This document shows, piece by piece, positions 8,958-18,046 of a stretch of 60,613 bases of DNA. The notes beneath the pieces were generated by a model. That model had not been told where the DNA came from. It searched no databases and saw only the letters and a list, made by a program, of their open reading frames with translations. The stretch is taken from assembly GCF_000720135.1 (NCBI RefSeq), contig NZ_JOIU01000038.1:1-60613 (forward strand), written 5' to 3'. How positions within the stretch are numbered: the stretch's first letter is position 1; every line of letters starts with the position of its first letter. The DNA comes from Streptomyces sp. NRRL S-1022 (GTDB lineage Bacteria > Actinomycetota > Actinomycetes > Streptomycetales > Streptomycetaceae). The translations under genes and the position numbers were made by a program.

Positions 8958-9022
8958 GGCGGGGGGCTCCCGAGGGGAGGAACGGCGCAGCGCGGGAGGC
9001 GGGGGCCTCCCGAGGGGAGCAA
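8958..9022 (+). repeat. tandem 25-bp direct repeat with 40-bp period in the leader
   Basis: Copies at 8958-8982 and 8998-9022 match at 23 of 25 bases. Each copy contains a small hairpin, CTCCC-GAG-GGGAG, followed by a purine-rich GGGAG tail resembling a ribosome binding site. They lie between the putative attenuator and the first start codon, where they could act as RNA structure or as a tandem protein site. Confidence 0.6.
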
Positions 9023-9069
9023 ACAGTGTTGGGCGAAAACGTCGAATCACTGGGAACCTGGGGGGTTCT

Positions 9070-10548
9070 GTGCGGCAAGGGGGACTTGTCAGCTCGGTTC
9101 CGGCGGCGCGCGAGCGTCCGGAGAACGGGGCGATCAACCGGCCAGCGGTCGAATGGGAGCAGCGGTACCGCCGTACCGTGATCATCAGCGATACCTCGGC
9201 CACCGCCTTCGTGGTGGCGGCCATCGGCAACTTCTTCGGCGCGCGGGACGCGGCCAACTGGCACGAGAAGTGGGGAATTCTCGCTTTCGGCACCGAACTG
9301 CTGGTGCTGGGGGCACTCGCGGTGAGCCGCTCCTGGGCTCCGGCCGTGCTCGGCCAGGGCGCCGAGGAATTCCGCCGGCTCGGTCGCGCACTGTTCGCGG
9401 CGACCGTCGTACTGGCGCTCGGCGGAATCGCCCTCACCTCGCGCAACATCAAACTCTGGATCTTCGTGGCGATTCCCGCGATCGCGCTCGTCACCATGAC
9501 CGCGCGCTATCTGCTGCGGCTGTGGCTGCACAAACAGCGCAAGGAAGGACGGTGCCTGAGACCGGTGCTCGCCGCCGGCAGCCCGGCCACCGTGTGCGAC
9601 CTGATCACCCGTACCCGCAAGTTCCCGCACCTCGGCTGGCGGGTGGAGGCGGTGTGCACGACGGACGGGCGCGGGCTCGACGGTGACCAACTGGACGGGG
9701 TGCCGGTCGTCGGCCGGCTGACGGACGTCGCCAAGCACGTCCGTCACGACGGCTACCGCGTCGTCGCGGTCACACCGGACCCGCACTGGTCACCGGACCG
9801 GTTGCAGCGGCTGGCCTGGAACCTCGAAGGCAGCGAGGCCGAGATGGTGGTGGCCCCCGTGCTGATGGAGGTGGCCGGCCCCCGGCTGCACGTCGACGCG
9901 GTGCTCGGAATACCGCTGCTTCGGGTCAGCATGCCGACCTTCACCGGGGGCCGCCGGGCGGTCAAGGGAGTCGTCGACCGGACGGGCGCGGCCGTCCTGC
10001 TGGTGCTGTTCGCGCCGCTGATGGCGTTCGTCGGCCTGCTCATACTGCTGGACAGCCGGGGCGGGGCGTTCTACCGCCAGCGCAGGGTCGGCAAGGACGG
10101 CCGCGAGTTCACCATCCTCAAGTTCCGCACCATGGTCGCCGACGCGGACCGGGCACGTGCCGGGCTGGCCGAGCGCAACGAGGGCGCGGGCCCGCTGTTC
10201 AAGCTCCGCCGGGATCCGCGGGTGACCCGGGTGGGAGCGGTGCTGCGCCGGTACTCGGTCGACGAACTCCCGCAGCTGCTCAACGTGCTCACCGGGTCGA
10301 TGTCGCTCGTCGGCCCCCGGCCCCCGCTGCCGGAGGAGTGCGCCGCGTACGACCCCGACATCCGGCGGCGGCTGCTGGTCAAGCCCGGGCTCACCGGCCT
10401 GTGGCAGATCAGCGGACGCAGCGACCTGTCGTGGGAGGAGGCGGTCCGGCTGGACCTGCGGTACGTGGAGGACTGGTCGCTCGCCCTGGACACAGTGATC
10501 TTGTGGAAGACGCTGCGTGCGGTGCTCCACGGGCAGGGCGCCTACTGA
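9070..10548 (+). CDS. polyprenyl-phosphate sugar-1-phosphate transferase (priming glycosyltransferase)
   Basis: A 492-residue membrane enzyme of the WbaP/WcaJ type that starts polysaccharide repeat-unit assembly by moving a sugar-1-phosphate from a nucleotide sugar to undecaprenyl phosphate. The N-terminus has four hydrophobic segments, then a soluble nucleotide-binding-like region, another membrane segment (AAVLLVLFAPLMAFVGLLIL), and the catalytic bacterial sugar transferase domain: FYRQRRVGKDGREFTILKFR, DELPQLLNVLTGSMSLVGPR and KPGLTGLWQISGRSDLSWEE. The GTG at 9070 follows a G-rich stretch; longer in-frame starts run into the leader repeats and are less likely. First gene of the exopolysaccharide locus. 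Confidence 0.9.
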   Translation: MRQGGLVSSVPAARERPENGAINRPAVEWEQRYRRTVIISDTSATAFVVAAIGNFFGARDAANWHEKWGILAFGTELLVLGALAVSRSWAPAVLGQGAEEFRRLGRALFAATVVLALGGIALTSRNIKLWIFVAIPAIALVTMTARYLLRLWLHKQRKEGRCLRPVLAAGSPATVCDLITRTRKFPHLGWRVEAVCTTDGRGLDGDQLDGVPVVGRLTDVAKHVRHDGYRVVAVTPDPHWSPDRLQRLAWNLEGSEAEMVVAPVLMEVAGPRLHVDAVLGIPLLRVSMPTFTGGRRAVKGVVDRTGAAVLLVLFAPLMAFVGLLILLDSRGGAFYRQRRVGKDGREFTILKFRTMVADADRARAGLAERNEGAGPLFKLRRDPRVTRVGAVLRRYSVDELPQLLNVLTGSMSLVGPRPPLPEECAAYDPDIRRRLLVKPGLTGLWQISGRSDLSWEEAVRLDLRYVEDWSLALDTVILWKTLRAVLHGQGAY

Positions 10549-10584
10549 TGTGCGGGGGCCGTCGTCCGGCCCGGCGCGCGAACC

Positions 10585-10602
10585 GCAGGCCAGGAGGCCT
10601 GC
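10585..10602 (+). other. intercistronic hairpin before the dehydrogenase gene
   Basis: GCAGGCC (10585-10591) and GGCCTGC (10596-10602) form a perfect 7-bp stem with an AGGA loop in the 73-bp gap between the first two genes of the locus, just ahead of the ribosome binding site GGGGGGAGGAAC. It may set RNA processing or relative expression. No T-run follows, so it is not a classic terminator. Confidence 0.4.
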
Positions 10603-10621
10603 CTGGGGGGAGGAACGAGTC

Positions 10622-11927
<1,306 letters not shown>

Positions 11928-11938
<11 letters not shown>

Positions 11939-13193
11939 CAGAAACGGCGGTGACCGGCCGGCCCGGCGCGCGCTGGTCCTGGTGGAGAACCTGTCGGTGC
12001 CGTTCGACCGGCGGGTGTGGCAGGAATGCACGACGCTGCGCGACGCGGACTGGGAGGTGCACGTCATCTGCCCCCGGGGGACGAAGCGGGACACGGAGCC
12101 GGAGGCGGTGATCGACGGGGTGCGGATCCACCGCTACCCGTTGCACGCGGCCACCGGAGGGCCGGCCGGCTATCTGCGGGAGTACGGCTCGGCGTTGTGG
12201 CACACGGCCCGGCTGGCCCGCAAGGTCGGCCCGGTCGACGTGGTCCACGCCTGCAACCCGCCCGACCTGCTGTTCCTGCCGGCCCTGTGGCTGAAGCGGC
12301 GCGGAGCGCGGTTCGTCTTCGACCAGCACGACCTGGTGCCCGAGCTGTACCTGTCCCGGTTCGGCCGGGGCGAGGACCTGCTGTACCGCGCCGTGTGCGC
12401 GCTGGAACGCCTCACCTACCGGGCCGCGGACGTCGTGCTGGCCACGAACGAGAGCTACCGGGACGTCGCGGTGCGCCGGGGCGGCCGGCGTCCGGAGGAC
12501 GTGTTCGTGGTGCGCAGCGCTCCCGACACCGACCGGTTCCGTCCCGTACCGGCCGAGCCGGAGCTGAAGCGGGGCAAGCCCCATCTGCTGTGCTACCTCG
12601 GCGTGATGGGCCCGCAGGACGGCGTCGACTACGCCTTGCGGGCCCTCGCGAAGCTGCGCGCCGAGTTCGGGCGGACCGACTGGCACGCGGTGTTCGTCGG
12701 CGCCGGCGACACCTTCGACGCGATGGTGGAGCTGTCCCGGCGGCTGGGGCTCGCGGAGCAGGTGGAGTTCACGGGGCGCATCCCGGACGCCGACCTGGTG
12801 CGCTACCTGTCCACCGCGGACGTGTGCCTCTCCCCCGACCCGCGCAATCCGCTCAACGACGTGTCGACCATGAACAAGGTCCTGGAGTACATGGTGATGG
12901 GCCGGCCGATCGTCTCCTTCGACCTGAAGGAGGCGCGCGTCTCCGCCGGTGACGCCGCCGTCTACGCGCCGGCGAACGACGAGGCCGAGTTCGCCAAGCT
13001 CGTCGCGCTGCTGCTGGACGATCCGGAGAAGCGGGCCCGGATGGGCGAGACCGGCCGGGAGCGGGTCGGCGGGCCGCTCTCCTGGCGCAACTCGCAAGCA
13101 TCGCTGCTCGCCGCCTACGCCGCTGCCTGTGGTGACCACTCTCCGGTGCCGGCGGGCGAACCGGACCGGGCAGGGAAGAGGCAGCGCAGTTGA
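11928..13193 (+). CDS. glycosyltransferase family 4
   Basis: A 421-residue cytoplasmic glycosyltransferase of GT-B fold. The N-terminal acceptor domain begins ALVLVENLSVPFDRRVWQEC, and the C-terminal donor domain has FTGRIPDADLVRYLSTADVC and NKVLEYMVMGRPIVSFDL, a typical GT4 ending. It probably adds a sugar to the lipid-linked repeat unit. The TTG start at 11928 overlaps the dehydrogenase stop by 11 bases, implying coupled translation; no better start is seen before the conserved region. Donor and acceptor unknown. Confidence 0.87.
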
Positions 13194-14542
13194 GCGACGA
13201 CACCATACGCCTGGCCACGATCGGGCGGATATTCCGTCGGCGCCGGCGGCTCCTGCTCGTCCTCGCCCTACTGGGCGCGCTCGTCGGCTGCGGCACCTCG
13301 TTGCTGTTCCCGCCGCGGTACACGACGTCGGCGTCGGTGCTGCTGCCGGGCGCGTGGGAGGAACGCGAACTGCTGACGCAGACGGAGATCGCCACCAGTT
13401 CGGTGGTGCTCGACCGCGCGGCCGCCACGCTCGGCTGGTCCGGGGTCGGCGGCCGGGAGCTGCGGGGCCGGGTGAAGGCCCAGGCCTCCGACGGGAACAT
13501 CATCGAGATCTCGGGCACCGCCGACACCCCGAGGCGCGCGCAGCAGCTCGCCGACCAGGTGGCCCGGCAGTTCGTCACGTTCGCCACGCAGATCGTGGGC
13601 GACAACACCGACCCCGAAGCGGCGGCGCAGCTCGACGCGCTGCGGCAGGCGGTGAAGCAGACCAGCCGCCGCATCACCGAGCTGGCCGGCGCGGCCGATC
13701 CGGGACAGTCCGTGGAGAGCGTGCAGGCCCGCACCGACCTGGAGAAGCTGCGCACCACCATGCAGGAAGCCATCAACAAGCTGGACCAGGCCGACCCGGC
13801 CGCCAACAAGGCCGGCATGGTCGTCATGGGGCCGGCGCCCCGGCCGGCCGGCGAGGCACCGCCGACGAGGACGCAGCTCGCCGTCGGCGGGGCGCTGCTG
13901 GCCTTCCTGCTCACGGTCATCGGCCATCTCACCGCCGCGCGGATGAGCCGCCGGCTGCGCACCGAAGCGGAGATCGCCGCGGCACTGGGCTCGGTGGTGC
14001 TCGGTAGCGTCGACGTACCGGCTGAACGGCCGGGCGGCGGTGGCCCGCGGGCCCGGATCCGCCGCCTGCTGGGCGTCGACGTCCGGTGGGACGCACGCAC
14101 CCCGCCGACGGTCGACGAGGCCGGCAGGCAGCTGCGCAACCGGCGGGTGTGCGCCCGCGTCCGGGACCGGCTGCCCGCCCCCAGGCGGCTGCTGGCCGTC
14201 GTCCCGGACGGCGACGCGACCGCCCGGCGAGCCGCCGAGCAGCTCGCCGCCGACGCCGGGAGCGATCCGCTGCTGCGGGTGGTGGGGGTCCCGGTGTCCG
14301 AACCGTTGGTAGCGGACCGTGAACACGAGTCCGGTGTCCTGCTCGTGTTCAGCCCGGGCAGCTGGACCGCGGGCGAGCTCGCCGGCGTCACCGGGGCGTG
14401 CGCGGACGCCGGGCACAAGGTCGTCGGCATCGTCCTCGCCGGTACGGTCCGGGTCGGTCCGACGCGGACCGCCGACCGTCCCCGGGATGCCGCCGAGCCG
14501 CCACTCGCGGTGGGTGCCGACGCGAGCGGGGGTGCGAGGTGA
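13190..14542 (+). CDS. Wzz-like polysaccharide co-polymerase, first copy
   Basis: A 450-residue chain-length or export regulator. A membrane segment near residues 20-42 (LLLVLALLGALVGCGTSLLF) leads to a periplasmic-type Wzz domain with YTTSASVLLPG, a helical region to about residue 215, and a second membrane segment (LAVGGALLAFLLTVIGHL). The cytoplasmic tail looks like a degenerate BY-kinase/P-loop domain: it has RRLLAVVPDGDATARRAAEQ where a Walker A would sit, but no GxxGxGKT. The start is a TTG whose last two bases form part of the previous stop. It is coupled to a second Wzz-like gene. Confidence 0.78.
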   Translation: MSDDTIRLATIGRIFRRRRRLLLVLALLGALVGCGTSLLFPPRYTTSASVLLPGAWEERELLTQTEIATSSVVLDRAAATLGWSGVGGRELRGRVKAQASDGNIIEISGTADTPRRAQQLADQVARQFVTFATQIVGDNTDPEAAAQLDALRQAVKQTSRRITELAGAADPGQSVESVQARTDLEKLRTTMQEAINKLDQADPAANKAGMVVMGPAPRPAGEAPPTRTQLAVGGALLAFLLTVIGHLTAARMSRRLRTEAEIAAALGSVVLGSVDVPAERPGGGGPRARIRRLLGVDVRWDARTPPTVDEAGRQLRNRRVCARVRDRLPAPRRLLAVVPDGDATARRAAEQLAADAGSDPLLRVVGVPVSEPLVADREHESGVLLVFSPGSWTAGELAGVTGACADAGHKVVGIVLAGTVRVGPTRTADRPRDAAEPPLAVGADASGGAR

Positions 14543-16092
14543 CGACGAGTACGACGCAGGAGCCGGCGCCCGCCGCTCCGCTGCTGGACCTGCAGGCGCT
14601 GGTGGTGGCGGTGCGCAGGCGGCGCCGTCTGTGGTGCTCCGCGGCGCTGCTGGGGCTGCTCGTCGGCGTGGCGGTGGCGGTCCTGCTGCCGCCGCGGCCG
14701 AGCGCGGTGACCAAGGTGCTGGTCGCGCACCAGGCGGACCAGCCGAACGACCCCGGAACGCTGATCCGTACCGACGTCGCGCTGCTGCACACCACGCGCA
14801 TCGCCGGTGCGGCCCTGAAGTCCCTCGGGTCCCCCGCGAAACCGGAGGACTTCATGCAGGAGTACGGGGGCGTCGGCCTGACCAACAACCTGCTCCAGAT
14901 CACGGCGTCGGGTGACAGCGACGCGGAAGCGGTGGCCCGCGCCGAGGCGCTGGCCGACGCGTTCGTCGCGGACCACGTGAAGCGGATGCGGTCGGCCGCG
15001 GACGCCGAGGCCAAGAGCCTGCTCGACCAGCGTGACCGGCTGCAGCGCGAACTCACCCTGGTGAACAAGGCGATAGGAGACGGATCGCCGCAGGGCGGGC
15101 CCAAGGCGGCGGCGGACCTGGAGTCGCTCTTCGCCCGCCGCGCCGAACTCACCTCGCGGATAGCGGACTTCACCCAGCGCGCCGCCGAGGCACGCGTCGG
15201 CACGCCCCAGCTCATCGCCGGCACGCAGGTCGTGGACGCCCCGCACGCGGTGCGGCACTCCCTGGCGAAGACCGCCGCCACCGACGCCGTGATCGGACTC
15301 GTCCTCGGGCTCGTCCTGGGGCTCGCGGTGGCCGCGGTCGGCGCGGTGGTGGCCGACCGCCCCGTGCTGCGCCGGGAGATCGCGGCGAACCTCGCTGCCT
15401 CGGTCGTCGCGGAGCTGCCCCGCCAGTCGCCCCTGCTGTGGCGGCGCCGGCGGATCCGGGCGGCACGGGCACGGCTCACCGCGTCCCTGGTCCGCACCGT
15501 GCGCGGTTCGGCGGAACCGGTGTCGCTGCTGGAACTGGGCTGTGCGCGCAGCACGGCCGTGATCGCCCTCGACCTCGCCAGACAGCTGGCGGCCGAGGGG
15601 CCGGTGGTCGTCGTGGACGGCCTGCCCGGGTCACGGCTCTCGGGCCGCCGCCCGAAGCCGGGAGATCCGGTGGTGGTCGGTGGCGAGCGGGCCGCGGCCC
15701 TGTCGCCCGAGGAGTCCCGGATCGGCGTCGGCTCGGTGGCACCCGGCACGGCCTGGACCGACCTCCGCTACCTCGGCACCCGGACGGTGCTCGTCGTGCG
15801 TGCCGGGCACGGCAGCGCCGCCTGGCTGCACACCGTGGCGCGGCAGCTCGCCGACCAGCGCATCGCGGTGACCGGTGTGGTGCTCATCGACCCCGATCCG
15901 CGGGACCGGACCGACGGCACGCTGTGGGACGGGCCGCGCGGCGCGCCGCGCGGCCGGCACGAGCTGCCGGTCCAGCAGAGCGGTGGGGGCACCTCCCACG
16001 CCGTTCAGGCAGTCGGAGAAGGCCGGCATCGGATGGAGCGGCTGCCGATCCGGGCGGCACGGGTCCCGGACAGCGACCAGGAGGCGCGGTAG
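14539..16092 (+). CDS. Wzz-like polysaccharide co-polymerase, second copy
   Basis: A 517-residue protein with the same plan as its neighbour: membrane segment near residues 35-52 (AALLGLLVGVAVAVLL), a Wzz domain (VTKVLVAHQADQPNDPGTLI), a coiled-coil-like stretch, a second membrane segment near 255-275 (VIGLVLGLVLGLAVAAVGAV) and a cytoplasmic tail. The tail reads LLELGCARSTAVIALDLARQ then VVVVDGLPG, which matches the fold of BY-kinases and has a remnant Walker A' strand but no Walker A lysine. It therefore probably does not phosphorylate. The GTG start overlaps the previous stop. The pair may act as a hetero-oligomer. Confidence 0.78.
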   Translation: MTTSTTQEPAPAAPLLDLQALVVAVRRRRRLWCSAALLGLLVGVAVAVLLPPRPSAVTKVLVAHQADQPNDPGTLIRTDVALLHTTRIAGAALKSLGSPAKPEDFMQEYGGVGLTNNLLQITASGDSDAEAVARAEALADAFVADHVKRMRSAADAEAKSLLDQRDRLQRELTLVNKAIGDGSPQGGPKAAADLESLFARRAELTSRIADFTQRAAEARVGTPQLIAGTQVVDAPHAVRHSLAKTAATDAVIGLVLGLVLGLAVAAVGAVVADRPVLRREIAANLAASVVAELPRQSPLLWRRRRIRAARARLTASLVRTVRGSAEPVSLLELGCARSTAVIALDLARQLAAEGPVVVVDGLPGSRLSGRRPKPGDPVVVGGERAAALSPEESRIGVGSVAPGTAWTDLRYLGTRTVLVVRAGHGSAAWLHTVARQLADQRIAVTGVVLIDPDPRDRTDGTLWDGPRGAPRGRHELPVQQSGGGTSHAVQAVGEGRHRMERLPIRAARVPDSDQEAR

Positions 16093-16095
16093 CAC

Positions 16096-18030
16096 ATGTG
16101 TGGCATCGCAGGCACGTACCGGTGGCCGGACGGCAAGGCCGTGACCGACCGGCTCACCGGCATACTCGCCCACCGCGGTCCGGACGGGGCGGGCCGGTAC
16201 AGCCACCCCGCCGGTGACGGCGAGGTGCAGCTCGGGCACCGCCGGCTGGCCATCATCGACCTGTCCGGGACCGGCGCCCAGCCGATGGCCTCGGACGGGC
16301 TCGTCCTGACGTACAACGGGGAGCTGTACAACGCGCCCGAGCTGCGTGCCGAACTGGCCGCCGCCGGGGTGCGCTTCCGCGGCACCTCCGACACCGAGGT
16401 GCTGCTGGAGGCCTGGCGGCGCTGGGGCACGGACTGCCTGCCCCGGCTGCGCGGCATGTTCGCGTTCGGCATCTTCGACGAGCGCACCGGTGAGCTGGTG
16501 CTCGCACGCGACCAGCTCGGCATCAAGCCGCTGTTCCTGCTCCGGCGCGGCGGGGGCCTGGTGTTCGCCTCCGAGCTCAAGGCGCTCGCCGCCGTGACCG
16601 GCGGGTCGCTGGAGGTGGACCATGCGGCGCTGGTGGCCTCGCTGCTGTACTACTGGGTGCCGGACACCCGGTGCGCGTACCGCGAGGCGGAGAAGCTGCC
16701 GCCGGGGAGCTGGCTGCGGTGCCGGCCCGACGGGCGGGTGGAACGCGGCCGGTTCTGGAACCTGAAGGACGTCGCCGCCGAGGGCCGGGAGCGGGCGCGG
16801 GCCGGCGAACAGCCGGACATCACCGCCGTCGTGGCGGATTCGACGCGGCGTCACCTGCTCTCCGACGTCCCCGTGGCGACCTTCCTGTCGGGCGGCCTCG
16901 ACTCCAGCTACCTGACCGCGCTGGCGGCCCGCCGGCAACCGGGGATCTCCGCCTACACGATCGGGTTCCGCGCCGAGGACGCCAAATTCGAGGCGATGCC
17001 GGACGACCTGCGCTACGCCCGGCAGGTGGCCGAGCGGTTCGGCGTCGACCTGCACGAGATCGAGATCGCCCCGGACGTGCTCGACCTGCTGCCGCGGATG
17101 ACGTACCACCTGGACGAGCCGATCGGTGACCCGGCCGCGATCAACACGTTCCTGATCTGCTCGGCCGCCCGGGAGGCCGGGGTCAAGGTGATGCTCTCGG
17201 GGATGGGCGCCGACGAGCTGTTCGCCGGCTACCGCAAGCACCTGGCCAATCTGATCGCGCTGCGCTACCAGCGCGTCCCGCGGCCCCTGCGGCGCGGGGT
17301 GTCCGCGGCCGTGGACCGGCTGCCGGTCGCCACGAGCCGCCGGGGGTACCGGTCGGTGCGCTTCGCCAAGCGGTTCCTCTCCTTCGCCGACCTGCCGGAG
17401 GAGACCGCGTTCCGGCGCAGCTACACCATGTACGACCGGGGCGAGCTGCTCGACCTGCTCGACCCGGACCTGGCCGGGACGGTCGAGGACGTGCTGACCG
17501 AGCACGCGGACACCTACCGGGACAACGACCTCGACGACTTCGTCAACCGCATGTGCCTGACCGACGCCCGGATGTTCCTGCCGGGCCTGAACCTCGCGTA
17601 CACGGACCGGTCGAGCATGGCCGCGTCGACCGAGGTGCGGGTGCCGTACGTGGACGTCGAGGTGGTCAAGGCGGCGTTCGCCGTGCCCGGTGACCGGAAG
17701 ATCGTCGGACGGCAGGGCAAGGCGGTGCTGAAGGAGGCGGCCGCCTCGGTGCTGCCCCGGGAGATCGTGTACCGGCCCAAGGGCCTGTTCAGCGCCCCGC
17801 TGCGTGCCTGGATGAGCCGGGATCTGGCTCCGCTGGTGCGTGAGGTGGTCGAGGACGGCGAGCTGGTCCGTTCCGGGTTCCTGCGGCGCGACGCGCTGGC
17901 GCGGCTCGTCGCCGAGGACGCCGCCGGGCAGCGGGACTTCTCCAAGCATCTGTGGCACGTGCTGACCCTTGAGTACTGGTATCGCAGCGCGACCTCCCGG
18001 TCCGGCCAGCACTCCCCCTCGACGGTGTAG
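16096..18030 (+). CDS. asnB: asparagine synthase-type glutamine amidotransferase
   Basis: A 644-residue AsnB-family enzyme. Cys2 after the initiator methionine (MCGIAGTY) is the glutaminase nucleophile. The C-terminal ATP-pyrophosphatase domain has FLSGGLDSSYLTALA near residue 265 and GMGADELFAGYRKH. It would activate a carboxylate as an acyl-adenylate and amidate it with ammonia from glutamine. Its position inside the polysaccharide operon, downstream of a uronate-forming dehydrogenase, suggests it amidates a uronic acid in the polymer or its precursor rather than making asparagine. AGGAGG lies about 12 bases before the ATG. Confidence 0.9.
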   Translation: MCGIAGTYRWPDGKAVTDRLTGILAHRGPDGAGRYSHPAGDGEVQLGHRRLAIIDLSGTGAQPMASDGLVLTYNGELYNAPELRAELAAAGVRFRGTSDTEVLLEAWRRWGTDCLPRLRGMFAFGIFDERTGELVLARDQLGIKPLFLLRRGGGLVFASELKALAAVTGGSLEVDHAALVASLLYYWVPDTRCAYREAEKLPPGSWLRCRPDGRVERGRFWNLKDVAAEGRERARAGEQPDITAVVADSTRRHLLSDVPVATFLSGGLDSSYLTALAARRQPGISAYTIGFRAEDAKFEAMPDDLRYARQVAERFGVDLHEIEIAPDVLDLLPRMTYHLDEPIGDPAAINTFLICSAAREAGVKVMLSGMGADELFAGYRKHLANLIALRYQRVPRPLRRGVSAAVDRLPVATSRRGYRSVRFAKRFLSFADLPEETAFRRSYTMYDRGELLDLLDPDLAGTVEDVLTEHADTYRDNDLDDFVNRMCLTDARMFLPGLNLAYTDRSSMAASTEVRVPYVDVEVVKAAFAVPGDRKIVGRQGKAVLKEAAASVLPREIVYRPKGLFSAPLRAWMSRDLAPLVREVVEDGELVRSGFLRRDALARLVAEDAAGQRDFSKHLWHVLTLEYWYRSATSRSGQHSPSTV

Positions 18031-18046
18031 AGACAGAGGACTTCAG

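Noticed and set aside
8820..9069. Possible cyclic-di-GMP or cyclic-di-AMP riboswitch in the polysaccharide leader
   Set aside because: I could not match the conserved core sequences of the GEMM or ydaO classes; only simple hairpins and repeats are visible.
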